Positions 7,724-16,670 of a DNA stretch of 64,000 nt are shown here, one piece after another. The stretch lies in assembly GCA_025128025.1 (NCBI GenBank), contig JAHLYR010000047.1, forward strand, positions 1 to 64,000. The letters are read 5' to 3'. A model generated the notes under the pieces. It saw only the letters and a program-made list of their open reading frames with translations, searched no databases and was not told where the DNA came from. The position numbers were made by a program, and so were the translations under genes. This DNA is from Synechococcus sp. CS-1330 (GTDB lineage: Bacteria; Cyanobacteriota; Cyanobacteriia; PCC-6307; Cyanobiaceae). How positions within the stretch are numbered: the stretch's first letter is position 1; every line of letters starts with the position of its first letter.

Positions 7724-9850
7724 ATGGCCACTGATCCCGCCAGTCCAGCTGCCCTAGCCCAGTGCCCCTACTGCGGCGTGGGCTGCGGCCTGGAGTTGAA
7801 GGCTCCCGCTGAGTCCGCCGGCCCGTGGACCGCCCGCGGCGACCGCCACCATCCCTCGTCGCTTGGCCAGGTGTGCATCAAGGGCGCCACCGTGGGCGAA
7901 ACCCTTCACCACAACCGCCTCACCACGCCCCTGTGGCGAGCGCGCACCGACCAGCCCTTTGAGCCGATCAGCTGGGAGCGGGCTTTTGGTTTGCTGGTGG
8001 AGCGCATCGAGGCCACCCTGGCCACCAAGGGGCCCCAAGCGCTGGCGATCTACGGCTCCGGTCAGTTCCTCAGCGAGGACTATTACGCAGCCAACAAGCT
8101 GCTCAAGGGCGCCCTGGGCAGCAATAACTTCGATGCCAATTCGCGCCTGTGCATGAGTTCGGCGGTGGCCGGCTATGCCCGCAGCTTCGGCTCCGATGGC
8201 CCGCCCTGCTGCTACGACGACCTCGATCTGGCCGATCTGGTGCTGCTAATCGGCACCAACACGGCTGAGTGCCATCCGGTGCTGTTCCAGCGGCTGCTTA
8301 AGCGCCGGCGCAAGGGGAATGGGCCGCGTCTGGTGGTGGTGGATCCGCGCGCCACCGCCACCAGCGATGCCGCCGACCTGCACCTGGCGATCGCCCCCGG
8401 CACCGACCTGGCCCTGCTCTGCGGCCTGGGCCACCTGCTGCTTGAGCATGGCGGTGTGGATCGGGCCTGCGTGGCAGCCCACACCGAGGGTTTCGCCGAG
8501 CTGGAGACCCTCTGGCGGGCCTGGCAGCCGGCGCGGGCGGCGGCGGTGTGCGGCATCGCCGAGGCCGACCTGCGTCAGCTGGCCGATTGGTGGATCGCCA
8601 GCCAGGCGGCGCTCAGCCTTTGGTCGATGGGGGTGAACCAGAGCCGCGAGGGCAGCGCCACCGTGGCCGGGATCTGCAACCTGCACCTGGTGAGCGGCCA
8701 GATCGGCCGCCCCGGCGCCGGACCCTTTTCGCTTACCGGCCAGCCCAATGCCATGGGCGGCCGCGAGGTGGGTGGCCTGGCCCAGCTGTTGCCCGGCTAC
8801 CGCGCCGCGAGTGATCCAACGCACCGGGCCGAGGTGGAGAGCCACTGGGGCTTTGCTGCTGGCTCGATTTCGCCAGAGCCCGGCTTGGCGGTGTGGCAGC
8901 AGATCGAGGCGATGGAGCGCGGCGAGCTCGACCTTTGGTGGGTGGCGGCCACCAATCCCTTAGTAAGCCTGCCCAGCCTCGATCGGGTGAGGGCGGCGGT
9001 GGCGAACTGCCCGCTGGTGGTGCTGAGCGAGGCCTATGCCGGCACGGAAACCGAGGCCTTGGCCCACCTGGTGCTGCCGGCGGCCCAGTGGAGCGAGAAG
9101 GCTGGCGTAATGGTGAACTCCGAGCGCCGCGTCACCCTCTGCTCTGCCTTCCGCCAGCCTCCCGGCGAGGCCCGGGCCGACTGGGCGATCTTTGCTGAGT
9201 TGGGCCGGCGTCTCGGTTTTGTCGATCAGTTCAGCTACGCCTCCGCAGCGGAGGTTTATGCCGAATTCGTGGCACTCACGGCCGGCCGGCTCTGCGACAG
9301 CAGCGGTCTCAGCCACGAGCTCCTGGCCGAGCACGGCCCCCAGCAGTGGCCCTTCCCCGCTGGCACCGCCCCCGGCGGCGGCAAGGCGCGCCTCTATGTC
9401 GATCTGGCCTTCCCTACCCCTTCAGGGAAGGCACGCCTCTGGGCTGATCTGCCCATGGGCCTGGCCGAACCCCCCTGCGACTCCTATCCCCTGGTGCTCA
9501 CCGTGGGCCGGCTGCTGGGCCACTGGCACACCATGACCCGCACGGCCCATGTGGCGCGGACGCTCAAGGCCCACCCCGAGCCGCTGTTGGAGGTGCATCC
9601 AAGTGATGCGGCTCGGATGGGCTTGGTGGCTGGGGCCCGGGCCCATGTGCGCTCCCGCCGCGGTGCGGTGTCGGTGAAGGTGCAAATCACCGATCGCATT
9701 CGGCCCGGCACCGTGTTTTTGCCGATGCATTGGGGCGCCTCCCAAGGCGAGCTGGCTTGTGAGGCCAATCGACTGATGCATGAGCTGGGCTGCCCGATTT
9801 CGAAGCAGCCGGAGCTCAAGGCAGCGGCGGTCGCGCTGACGCCGGCCTGA
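7724..9850 (+). CDS. narB: Ferredoxin-nitrate reductase
   Basis: A 708-residue molybdopterin enzyme reducing nitrate to nitrite with ferredoxin electrons. The N-terminal 4Fe-4S motif CPYCGVGCGLE with a fourth Cys in LGQVCIKGAT is intact. SRLCMSSAVAGY provides the Mo-ligating cysteine as in NapA/NarB. The C-terminal molybdopterin dinucleotide-binding domain includes GRLLGHWHTMTRT and ends near HELGCPISKQPELK. There is no signal peptide and no flavin or heme domain, as expected for the soluble cyanobacterial assimilatory enzyme. ATG 7724 fits better than the upstream TTG at 7703. It is convergent with nrtD, one base apart. Confidence 0.95.
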   Translation: MATDPASPAALAQCPYCGVGCGLELKAPAESAGPWTARGDRHHPSSLGQVCIKGATVGETLHHNRLTTPLWRARTDQPFEPISWERAFGLLVERIEATLATKGPQALAIYGSGQFLSEDYYAANKLLKGALGSNNFDANSRLCMSSAVAGYARSFGSDGPPCCYDDLDLADLVLLIGTNTAECHPVLFQRLLKRRRKGNGPRLVVVDPRATATSDAADLHLAIAPGTDLALLCGLGHLLLEHGGVDRACVAAHTEGFAELETLWRAWQPARAAAVCGIAEADLRQLADWWIASQAALSLWSMGVNQSREGSATVAGICNLHLVSGQIGRPGAGPFSLTGQPNAMGGREVGGLAQLLPGYRAASDPTHRAEVESHWGFAAGSISPEPGLAVWQQIEAMERGELDLWWVAATNPLVSLPSLDRVRAAVANCPLVVLSEAYAGTETEALAHLVLPAAQWSEKAGVMVNSERRVTLCSAFRQPPGEARADWAIFAELGRRLGFVDQFSYASAAEVYAEFVALTAGRLCDSSGLSHELLAEHGPQQWPFPAGTAPGGGKARLYVDLAFPTPSGKARLWADLPMGLAEPPCDSYPLVLTVGRLLGHWHTMTRTAHVARTLKAHPEPLLEVHPSDAARMGLVAGARAHVRSRRGAVSVKVQITDRIRPGTVFLPMHWGASQGELACEANRLMHELGCPISKQPELKAAAVALTPA

Positions 9851-9851
9851 C

Positions 9852-10658
9852 CTAATCCACGTCGTGGGCGTAGCGGCGATACAGAAAGTCGAGGGCGTGG
9901 TTGCGCAGCTGGCCGTAGCGGGGGTCGTCCTGGATGGCTTCGTAGCGACGGGGCCGCTCAAAGGGCACCTCGAGGATTTCGCCGATGCCGGCGGCAGGGC
10001 CGTTGGTCATCATCACGACCCGATCGGCCAGAAATAGGGCCTCGTCAATGTCGTGGGTGATCATCAGCACGGTGGGTTTCTGCTCGCGCCAGATCGCCAG
10101 CAGCTCTTCTTGGAGCTCCTCCTTGGTGATGGCATCAAGGGCACCGAATGGTTCATCCAGCACCAGCACCGCTGGTGACACGGCTAGGGCGCGGGCGATC
10201 GCCACCCGCTGGCGCATGCCCCCCGAAATCTGCCCAGGGCGTTTGGCGCGGGCCTCCATCAGGCCCACCATCTCCAGGTGGTGAGTCACAACCTCGCGCC
10301 GGCTTTCGGCAGCCAGTTCGGGCCGGGCCGCTTTGACGGCCATCTCCACGTTTTGCCACACCGTGAGCCAGGGCAGCAGGGAGTAGTTCTGAAAAACCAC
10401 CATCCGGTCGGGGCCGGGCCCTGTGATCGGCTTGCCGTGCAGCGTCACCGAACCGTGGCTGGGCTGCAGAAAGCCAGACACCATGTTGAGCAGGGTGCTC
10501 TTGCCGCAACCGGAGTGGCCGATCACGCAGAGAAATTCCCCCTGCCGCACCTGGAGATTGATGTCACGCAGGGCCTCAAATGGCCCGCGCCGAGTCTGGA
10601 ACACCTGGCCTACGTCCCGAAACTCGAGGAAGGCAGGGCTAGAGGTAGCGGTGGTCAT
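9852..10658 (-). CDS. nrtD: Nitrate/nitrite ABC transporter ATPase NrtD
   Basis: A 268-residue ABC ATPase with Walker A GHSGCGKSTLL, signature ISGGMRQRVAIARAL, Walker B VLVLDEPFGALD and switch MITHDIDEAL. The NrtC/NrtD-type central motif VVFQNYSLLPWLTV is shared with the next gene. It powers nitrate/nitrite uptake together with NrtC and NrtB. The chosen ATG at 10658 overlaps the nrtC stop by four bases (ATGA); the upstream reading to 10832 is low-complexity and not part of the family. It is last in the nrtABCD operon. Confidence 0.92.
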   Translation of the reverse strand: MTTATSSPAFLEFRDVGQVFQTRRGPFEALRDINLQVRQGEFLCVIGHSGCGKSTLLNMVSGFLQPSHGSVTLHGKPITGPGPDRMVVFQNYSLLPWLTVWQNVEMAVKAARPELAAESRREVVTHHLEMVGLMEARAKRPGQISGGMRQRVAIARALAVSPAVLVLDEPFGALDAITKEELQEELLAIWREQKPTVLMITHDIDEALFLADRVVMMTNGPAAGIGEILEVPFERPRRYEAIQDDPRYGQLRNHALDFLYRRYAHDVD

Positions 10659-11470
10659 CGCGAGGTGGCGGCGAGTTGCTTGAGCCGGCGCTGCTCCTGC
10701 AGGAAGTGGATCAGCTCGGCGCGTAGCTGGTAGTAGGCGGGGTGGTCCATCACCGTGAGCCGGTCGCGGGGGCGCGGCAGGGGCACCTTCAAGATGTGGC
10801 CGATGCCGGCTGCTGGTCCGTTGCTCAGGCACACGACCCGATCTGAGAGCAGCAGGGCTTCGTCAACGTCGTGGGTGACCATCACGGCGGTAAGCCCCGA
10901 TTCCTGACAGATCTGCATCAGCTGCTGCTGCAAATTGCCGCGGGTGAGGGCGTCGAGGGCGCCAAAGGGTTCATCGAGTAGCAGCAGCTTGGGCCGGATG
11001 GCCAGGGCCCGAGCAATCGCCACCCGCTGCTTCATGCCGCCAGAGAGTTCGGCTGGAAATTTGTTGGCGGCGGCGCTGAGATTCACCGTCTGGATGTTGC
11101 GCTCAACGATTTCGCGCCGCTCCTGGTTGTTTTTGGAGGGGTAGACGGTGTTTACGGCAAGGGCGATGTTTTGGCGCACCGTGAGCCAGGGCAACAGCGA
11201 ATAGTTTTGAAACACCACCATGCGATCAGGGCCTGGATCGGTCACCTGACGGCCATTCATCAAGATGCCGCCCTCGCTGGCTTGGTCGAGCCCGGCTAGC
11301 AGGTTGAGCAGGGTGCTCTTGCCGCAACCGGAGTGGCCAATCAGCGACACAAATTCGCCTGCGGCGATATCGAGATTGATGCCCTGCAGAGCTACGTAGC
11401 GGCCGCCGTCATCGAGGGGAAATACCTGGGTAACAGCATCGACGCTGATCAGTCCAGCTGGAGTGGTCAT
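10655..11470 (-). CDS. nrtC: Short NrtC-like nitrate transporter ATPase
   Basis: A 271-residue ABC ATPase with Walker A GHSGCGKSTLL, signature LSGGMKQRVAIARALA and Walker B LLLLDEPFGALD. By position (after nrtB, before nrtD) it is the NrtC subunit. Classical cyanobacterial NrtC is about 660 residues and carries a C-terminal NrtA-like domain that mediates inhibition of uptake. Here the protein ends shortly after the ATPase domain, so that regulatory domain is absent. No remnant follows, because nrtD starts immediately with a four-base overlap. Transport should work, but the known post-translational control is probably missing. Confidence 0.88.
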   Translation of the reverse strand: MTTPAGLISVDAVTQVFPLDDGGRYVALQGINLDIAAGEFVSLIGHSGCGKSTLLNLLAGLDQASEGGILMNGRQVTDPGPDRMVVFQNYSLLPWLTVRQNIALAVNTVYPSKNNQERREIVERNIQTVNLSAAANKFPAELSGGMKQRVAIARALAIRPKLLLLDEPFGALDALTRGNLQQQLMQICQESGLTAVMVTHDVDEALLLSDRVVCLSNGPAAGIGHILKVPLPRPRDRLTVMDHPAYYQLRAELIHFLQEQRRLKQLAATSR

Positions 11471-12310
11471 TTAGGCGGCTCCCTTGCTCACCTTGCGCCC
11501 CACCCAGGCCACCAGGCGATCCAGCAGCAGGCCCACCACGCCCACATAAATGATCGCCAGGATTATTTGGCTGGAGCTGGCATCGCCGCCGGCGTTGTAG
11601 GCATCCCAGATGAAGTAGCCGATGCCGCCGTCGGCCTTCAGCATCTCTGCAGCCACGATTGCCAGCCAGGCCAGGCCCACGGCGATGCGCAGGCCGGTGA
11701 ATACGTAGGGCACCGTGGCAGGAATCACGATGTTGCTGATGTAGGCCCGCTTGCTGAGGCGCAGCACCCGGGCCACGTTGTTGTAGTCCTGGGGGATCTC
11801 CTGGATACCCACAGCCGTATTGATAATGATCGGCCAAATTGCCGTAATGAATATTACAAATACCGCCGATGTATTGGCGTCTTGAAACACCATCAGCGAA
11901 ATCGGAAACCAGGCCAGCGGTGGCACGGTGCGCAGCACCTGCACTACCGGATCAAACCCTTTGCCGGCGAAGCGGTTTAGGCCGAGCAGGCCGCCGATGG
12001 CGACTCCCACGACCGCTGCCAGGCCGTAGCCCACTGCCACCCGTTGCAGCGAGATCAGGATCTGCCAGCCAAGGCCCTTGCTAGTGCCACCGTCATCGAA
12101 AAACGGCTGGCTGATGTATGGATCCCAGGTATCAACCAGCACGTTGATCGGGCCGGGCAACCGCTCTACTCCCAGAAGCGCTGAAAGCAGTTGCCAGACG
12201 ATCAGGAAGGCACCGATGCAGAGCAGGTAGGGGAGCACCTGCGGCAGGGTTGGACGCAGCCGGCGACGGCGTCTGGTGGACGCAGGTGATGGAGGAGCAG
12301 TGGTGGTCAC
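11471..12310 (-). CDS. nrtB: Nitrate ABC transporter permease NrtB
   Basis: A 279-residue inner-membrane permease with about six transmembrane segments and a conserved cytoplasmic coupling (EAA) loop around EIPQDYNNVARVLRLSKR, continuing into IVIPATVPYVFTGLRIA. It forms the channel through which nitrate and nitrite pass after delivery by NrtA. It abuts nrtC (stop and ATG adjacent) and follows nrtA by about 40 bases, so nrtABCD is one transcription unit read leftwards. Confidence 0.92.
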   Translation of the reverse strand: MTTTAPPSPASTRRRRRLRPTLPQVLPYLLCIGAFLIVWQLLSALLGVERLPGPINVLVDTWDPYISQPFFDDGGTSKGLGWQILISLQRVAVGYGLAAVVGVAIGGLLGLNRFAGKGFDPVVQVLRTVPPLAWFPISLMVFQDANTSAVFVIFITAIWPIIINTAVGIQEIPQDYNNVARVLRLSKRAYISNIVIPATVPYVFTGLRIAVGLAWLAIVAAEMLKADGGIGYFIWDAYNAGGDASSSQIILAIIYVGVVGLLLDRLVAWVGRKVSKGAA

Positions 12311-12353
12311 GATGGAAGGGTGGGGTGGAGCGGGTGCCTCAGGAGCGTTGCGA

Positions 12354-13670
12354 TCAACTCATCGCCTTGATCTTCTGGGAGTCGAGATAGGCCTTGGGGT
12401 TCTCTGGATCGAAAACAATGCCGTCGAAGAACGTTTCCTTCCCGCGGGAATCACTCGCAGGTATTGCCTTCTCCTGGCCGATGGCGATGGCAGCCTCCTT
12501 CCAGAGATCGGAGCGGTTCACCTGCGCGATCAGGGCCTGAGTGTCGGTGTTGGGAGGCAAGTAGCCCCAGCGAATGTTTTCAGTAAGGAACCAGAGGTCA
12601 TGGCTCTTGTAGGGGAAGGAATAAGAATCGGTGTCCTTCCAAAAGTGCATGCGCAGGGGGGAGTCGGTTACCGATCGCCCATCGCCGAAGTCGAAGGTGC
12701 CGGCTAGACGTGGCTTGATGTCAGAGACACTCGCTTTGAAGTACTTGTCTTTTGACGTGATCTCGCACAGTTCGTCGAGATTGCTGGGGTCCTGACACCA
12801 GATCTGGGCTTCCTGCACCGCCATCAACAGGGCCTTGGCAGCCTTTGGATTCTGTTGCACCCAGTCGGCACGCAGGGAGAAGGCCTTTTCCGGATGGTCC
12901 TTCCAGAGCTCACCGGTGATGGCTGCGGTATAACCCAGCTTTTTGTTTACCAGGCGCTGGTTCCAGGGCTCACCCACGCAGAAGGTGTCCATCGTGCCGG
13001 TCTGCATGTTGGCGACCATCTGGGGCGGTGGCACCACCACCAGATCGGCATCTTTGTTCGGATCTACACCGTTGGCCGACAGCCAGTACCTCATCCAGAG
13101 GTCGTGAGTGCCGCCTGGGAAGGTCATGGCAGCCTTGAGCAGTTTGCCGCTGGCCTTTTTCTGATCGGCGATCTCCTTGAGCTTGGGGCTCTTGAGGGCC
13201 ACTTTGTCGGCCAGGAATTCATTCGACAGCGAAAGGCCCTGACCATTCACATTCAGACGCGCCAGGATCACCATCGGCAATGGCTTCTTGGTCTTGGTGA
13301 TCTTGCCCGCCGTGAGCAGATAGGGCATCGGCGTGAGGATGTGGGCGCCATCAATGCCGCCGCGGCTGCTGCCCAGCTCCAGGTTGTCGCGGGTGGCTGC
13401 CCAGGAGGTCTGTTTCACCACCTTCACCTCGGGCATGCCGTGCTTGGCGAAGAAACCCTTCTCCAGGGCAATGATCAGGGGCGCGGCGTCGGTGAGAGCG
13501 ATGAAGCCCAAGGTGGCAGCCTTCAGCTCAGGTGCCTCCGCACCACCGGCCGGACTTGCCGCTTGATCTTCAGATTTTTTGTTGGGACTGCCACAGGCAG
13601 CTAGCCACAAGGCTCCAGCGGCCGAACCTGCGGCGGTGATCAGAAACTTGCGGCGTGAAAGATTGGACAT
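12354..13670 (-). CDS. nrtA: Nitrate-binding lipoprotein NrtA
   Basis: A 438-residue periplasmic solute-binding protein. The start at 13670 gives MSNLSRRKFLITAAGSAAGA, a twin-arginine-like signal (SRRKFL), followed by the lipobox LAAC, so it should be a Tat-exported lipoprotein. The mature part is typical of NrtA: LGFIALTDAAPLIIALEKGF, GGIDGAHILTPMPYLL and MQTGTMDTFCVGEPWNQRLV. It captures nitrate/nitrite for NrtBCD. Upstream, over the end of the TrpD-like gene, lies an NtcA-like box in the right orientation. Confidence 0.93.
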   Translation of the reverse strand: MSNLSRRKFLITAAGSAAGALWLAACGSPNKKSEDQAASPAGGAEAPELKAATLGFIALTDAAPLIIALEKGFFAKHGMPEVKVVKQTSWAATRDNLELGSSRGGIDGAHILTPMPYLLTAGKITKTKKPLPMVILARLNVNGQGLSLSNEFLADKVALKSPKLKEIADQKKASGKLLKAAMTFPGGTHDLWMRYWLSANGVDPNKDADLVVVPPPQMVANMQTGTMDTFCVGEPWNQRLVNKKLGYTAAITGELWKDHPEKAFSLRADWVQQNPKAAKALLMAVQEAQIWCQDPSNLDELCEITSKDKYFKASVSDIKPRLAGTFDFGDGRSVTDSPLRMHFWKDTDSYSFPYKSHDLWFLTENIRWGYLPPNTDTQALIAQVNRSDLWKEAAIAIGQEKAIPASDSRGKETFFDGIVFDPENPKAYLDSQKIKAMS

Positions 13671-13779
13671 CGCTTGATAGGGATAGGCCGGAGTGGCGGC
13701 AATTGCACTCCGGACGGGCTCCATAAAGAAGCGCACCGAACCGGTCTGAAAATCGAGCCGGCGCGCAGGCTGACCGGTT

Positions 13780-13827
13780 ACATAACAACACCACGGTTGC
13801 CCTCAAGTTGAGGGTTGCAATTGCTAC
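13780..13827 (-). promoter_or_regulatory. Candidate NtcA site upstream of nrtA
   Basis: On the minus strand GTA-N8-AAC (GTAGCAATTGCAAC, 13827-13814) differs from the NtcA consensus GTAN8TAC at one position. A TTATGT -10-like hexamer lies at 13785-13780, about 28 bases downstream, which is longer than the usual 22-23. The site overlaps the stop region of the TrpD-like gene and lies about 145 bases before the nrtA ATG. NtcA is the cyanobacterial nitrogen activator. Assignment by consensus match only. Confidence 0.5.
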
Positions 13828-14945
13828 CGATCGCCGCTTTCGCCGGGATCGGCAAGGGTTCGCCGCAGTCGCTCGCCGCATTGGGAGGCCAGCAGAGCCC
13901 GCGCTTGCTCCAGGGCGTCAGCAAGGTTTTCGAAGCGACCGGCCAGCCAGAGGTAGGCCCCCAGATTCCAGAGCAGGGGCACAGCCAGGGGGCCTTCACC
14001 ACCCAGGGCGGCTAGCGCCTGCTGCTGCCAGCTTTGCAGGTTTTCCCAGGCGATCTCATCGCCGTTGAGGCCATGGTCTCGGGGGTGCAGAAGCAGCCGC
14101 TCCAGCGAGCCGTCGCGGACCCGGGCGGTGATGCCAGCCCGGCTTGTAGGCAGGTCGGTTGACCCCTCCAGGCCCTTCACCGTGAGCACCTCGCTTTCAC
14201 CGGCGGTGGCCAGGGCCTCCCAGGCCCGTTTTTCGGTAGGGGGATGGACGAAGCCACTCACTAATAAATGGTCGCCGCAGTGGGGGGTCCAAAGCAGTTC
14301 CAGGCTGGCCACGGGGGGGCGCTTGCCAATTTCATCGCGCACGGGCAGCAACCTTTCCGCCGCTGGGAAGTGGTCGGGCTGGTGTGTGAGGGCCAGGTGG
14401 TGGGCGCTCAACCGTTGCTGCAGAGCAGCGAGGCTGAGCCCTCGCCACTCAATGCCGAGGGCGGCGAACAGTTCGGCCAGGGTGACGCCGTACTTAACCG
14501 GCATCGGGTCGCCGCCGTGCAGCACCACCGGGATCTCGGCGCTGGCAAGCACTAGGGCGAGTAGAGGCAGCAGGGGGGCGGTGCGGCTGCGGCCGTCGTA
14601 GGGCACGCCGAAACAAATGGCCTGGCGGCCAGGGGTCTGCAGCTTTGGGCCGTGGCTGCGATAGCTGTCGAGCATGCCGGTCAATTCGATCGGCAGCGGC
14701 CGGCGAATCCGGTGGGCGATCAGGAAGGCTCCCAGCTGCGCATCGCTTGCCTGGCCCTGGAGCATCAGGTCCATGGCGTCGCGGGCTTCATCGCGGCTGA
14801 GGCCCGTGCTGGTGTGCTCGCCACTGCCCACCTTGGCAATAAGTTCGCGAAAGCGCGCCCGCTCGGGGCCGAGGCCATTGAGGCGCTGCAGGCGTCTAAG
14901 CCCCGCATCTGCCGCCGGTGCTGCGGGTGGTAGCGATTGCGACAC
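13824..14945 (-). CDS. Anthranilate phosphoribosyltransferase-like protein (TrpD2 type)
   Basis: A protein of about 373 residues related to anthranilate phosphoribosyltransferase: RFRELIAKVGSGEHTSTGLS, DAQLGAFLIAHRIR, then VVLHGGDPMPVKYGVTLAELF. In true TrpD the PRPP loop is GTGGD; here the corresponding stretch reads VPYDGRSRTAP, so tryptophan synthesis is unlikely. Family members are regularly found in cyanobacterial nitrate clusters with unproven function. The longest frame starts at 15005, but those 20 residues overlap palindromes of the nirA control region and lack homology, so I favour GTG 14945. It lies between nrtA and divergent nirA. Confidence 0.72.
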   Translation of the reverse strand: MSQSLPPAAPAADAGLRRLQRLNGLGPERARFRELIAKVGSGEHTSTGLSRDEARDAMDLMLQGQASDAQLGAFLIAHRIRRPLPIELTGMLDSYRSHGPKLQTPGRQAICFGVPYDGRSRTAPLLPLLALVLASAEIPVVLHGGDPMPVKYGVTLAELFAALGIEWRGLSLAALQQRLSAHHLALTHQPDHFPAAERLLPVRDEIGKRPPVASLELLWTPHCGDHLLVSGFVHPPTEKRAWEALATAGESEVLTVKGLEGSTDLPTSRAGITARVRDGSLERLLLHPRDHGLNGDEIAWENLQSWQQQALAALGGEGPLAVPLLWNLGAYLWLAGRFENLADALEQARALLASQCGERLRRTLADPGESGDR

Positions 14946-14971
14946 AGGAAGCGACCCGCACTGCAGACAAT
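14930..14971 (+). promoter_or_regulatory. nirA: Candidate NtcA-activated promoter of nirA
   Basis: GTA-N8-GAC (GTAGCGATTGCGAC, 14930-14943) is followed after exactly 22 bases by GACAAT (14966-14971), a plausible -10 element. This is the spacing of class II NtcA promoters. The box is almost identical to the one ahead of nrtA (GTAGCAATTGCAAC). The right half-site has one mismatch to TAC. It would drive nirA, whose ATG is 146 bases downstream of the -10. Confidence 0.5.
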
Positions 14972-14994
14972 TCCAATTGTCTCCCTGCGGGGAG
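14966..14994. repeat. Two adjacent inverted repeats in the nirA leader
   Basis: GACAATTCCAATTGTC (14966-14981) is a 7-bp inverted repeat with a 2-base centre. It is immediately followed by CTCCC-TGCG-GGGAG (overlapping to 14994) and then CGTTTTCCCATTTTT. The second hairpin plus T-rich run resembles an intrinsic terminator or attenuator in the nirA leader; the first could be an operator. Neither has a known assignment. Confidence 0.5.
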
Positions 14995-15116
14995 CGTTTT
15001 CCCATTTTTGTTATCCGGCGGCGTAGCTCTCATCGGCGCTTGCTCGGACCCCCCTGCAGCTCTGTGGCGGCAGGGAGGGCAAGCCGAGGTTGTTCCGTGT
15101 TCCGAGCGTCCGCCCC

Positions 15117-16655
15117 ATGACGAGCCCAACCATTTCTGCGGCCAGCCAGCCGGAGCTCAGCAAGATCGAGCAGGCCAAGGTCGAGCCATGTGGGCTGGAG
15201 CTGGCGCCTCGCCTCGAGGAGCTGGGCCGCCAGGGCTGGGAATCGCTCGACGAAGCCACGCTCACGATCCGGCTCAAGTGGCTGGGGATCTTCTTCCGTC
15301 CGGTGACCCCGGGGCGCTTCATGGTGCGGCTGCGGCTGCCCAACGGCGTGATCTCGGCCGACCAGCTGGAGCTGCTGGCTGAGGCGATCGATCGTTGTGG
15401 CGAGCACGGCAGTGCCGACATCACCACCCGCCAGAATCTGCAGCTGCGAGGCCTGCTGCTGGAGGACATGGCGCCCCTTTTGCAGGCCCTGGAGGCTGGG
15501 GGTCTGACCAGCCTCCAATCGGGTCACGACAACCCTCGCAACATCACCGGCAACCCGTTGGCGGGCATTGACCCGGAGGAGATCGTCGACACCCGCCCCT
15601 TGGTGGAGGCGATTCAGGCGCGGCTGCTGGGCCCCGCTGGCCCCCGCAACCTGCCGCGCAAATTCAATGTGGCCGTGGGGGGCGCTCCAGATAGCTTCCT
15701 GCTGCACAACGACCTGGCCTTCCTGCCGGCTGAGCACAACGGTGAGCTGGGTTTTACGGTGCTAGTGGGAGGCTTCTTTTCAGCCCAGCGCAACGAGTTG
15801 GCGATCCCCCTGGGCCTGTGGCTGCGGGCTGAGCAGCTGGCTGACTTCACCCTGGCCTTGCTGTGCCATTTCGAGTGCCACGGCAACCGCCAGCAGCGCA
15901 ACAAAAGCCGGCTGATGTATCTGATCGACCAGCTCGGGATCGATGCTTACCGGGCTGAGCTGGTTGAAGCCTTTGCCGAATCCGTGCTCCCCCACGATGG
16001 CTCCCACCTGGTAAACTGGGTCCCCCGCTCGGGCCTGGGCGTCCATGCCCAGAAGCAGGAGGGGCTCCACTGGGTGGGGCTGCACGTGCCGATGGGCCGG
16101 TTGGACGCGGCTTCGATGCTGGAACTTGCTGCTTTGGCGCGCACCTATGGCAGCGGCGAGCTGCGTCTCACCGAGGCCCAGAACGCTTTGATTGTTGATG
16201 TGCCCGGCGCTCGCCTCGAGGACCTGCTGGCCGAACCTCTGCTGCAGCGCTTCCGCCCCGACCCCTCGACCCTGCAGGCCGAAGCGGTGAGCTGCACCGG
16301 CAGCGCCTACTGCAGCTTCGCTTTAATCCCCACCAAGGGTGTGGCCCAGCAGGTGCTCGAAGAGCTGGAGCAGCGCATCGAGTTACCTGAGGCGGTGCGC
16401 ATGCATTGGACCGGCTGCCCCAATGCCTGTGGCCAGCCCTACATGGGTCAGATCGGGCTGATGGGTGCGAAGGCCCGTAAGGATGGTCAGATGGTGGAGG
16501 CGGCCAAGATCTTTCTTGGCGGCTCCATGGGCGCCGAGCCCAAGCTGGCCGAGCTGCATGAAAAAGGCGTACCCCTCAGTGATCTTGCCGATGTGCTGGA
16601 GCTGCTGCTGCTGGAGCAATTTGGAGCCCGGCGCCGCGAGCCGGCGGGCTCCTGA
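15117..16655 (+). CDS. nirA: Ferredoxin-nitrite reductase
   Basis: A 512-residue siroheme/4Fe-4S enzyme that reduces nitrite to ammonium with six electrons from ferredoxin. The cluster-binding cysteines are visible as CTGSAYC and GCPNACGQPY (C-x5-C and C-x3-C). The N-terminal half carries the ferredoxin-like repeat (FFRPVTPGRFMVRLR; ITTRQNLQLRG) and the second repeat the siroheme-binding HWVGLHVPMGRL and ELRLTEAQN. ATG 15117 is chosen over an in-frame upstream start at 15090. It heads an operon with a CbiX-like chelatase and cobA, which supply its siroheme. Confidence 0.95.
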   Translation: MTSPTISAASQPELSKIEQAKVEPCGLELAPRLEELGRQGWESLDEATLTIRLKWLGIFFRPVTPGRFMVRLRLPNGVISADQLELLAEAIDRCGEHGSADITTRQNLQLRGLLLEDMAPLLQALEAGGLTSLQSGHDNPRNITGNPLAGIDPEEIVDTRPLVEAIQARLLGPAGPRNLPRKFNVAVGGAPDSFLLHNDLAFLPAEHNGELGFTVLVGGFFSAQRNELAIPLGLWLRAEQLADFTLALLCHFECHGNRQQRNKSRLMYLIDQLGIDAYRAELVEAFAESVLPHDGSHLVNWVPRSGLGVHAQKQEGLHWVGLHVPMGRLDAASMLELAALARTYGSGELRLTEAQNALIVDVPGARLEDLLAEPLLQRFRPDPSTLQAEAVSCTGSAYCSFALIPTKGVAQQVLEELEQRIELPEAVRMHWTGCPNACGQPYMGQIGLMGAKARKDGQMVEAAKIFLGGSMGAEPKLAELHEKGVPLSDLADVLELLLLEQFGARRREPAGS

Positions 16656-16670
16656 GCGCGGAGGGCGGCT

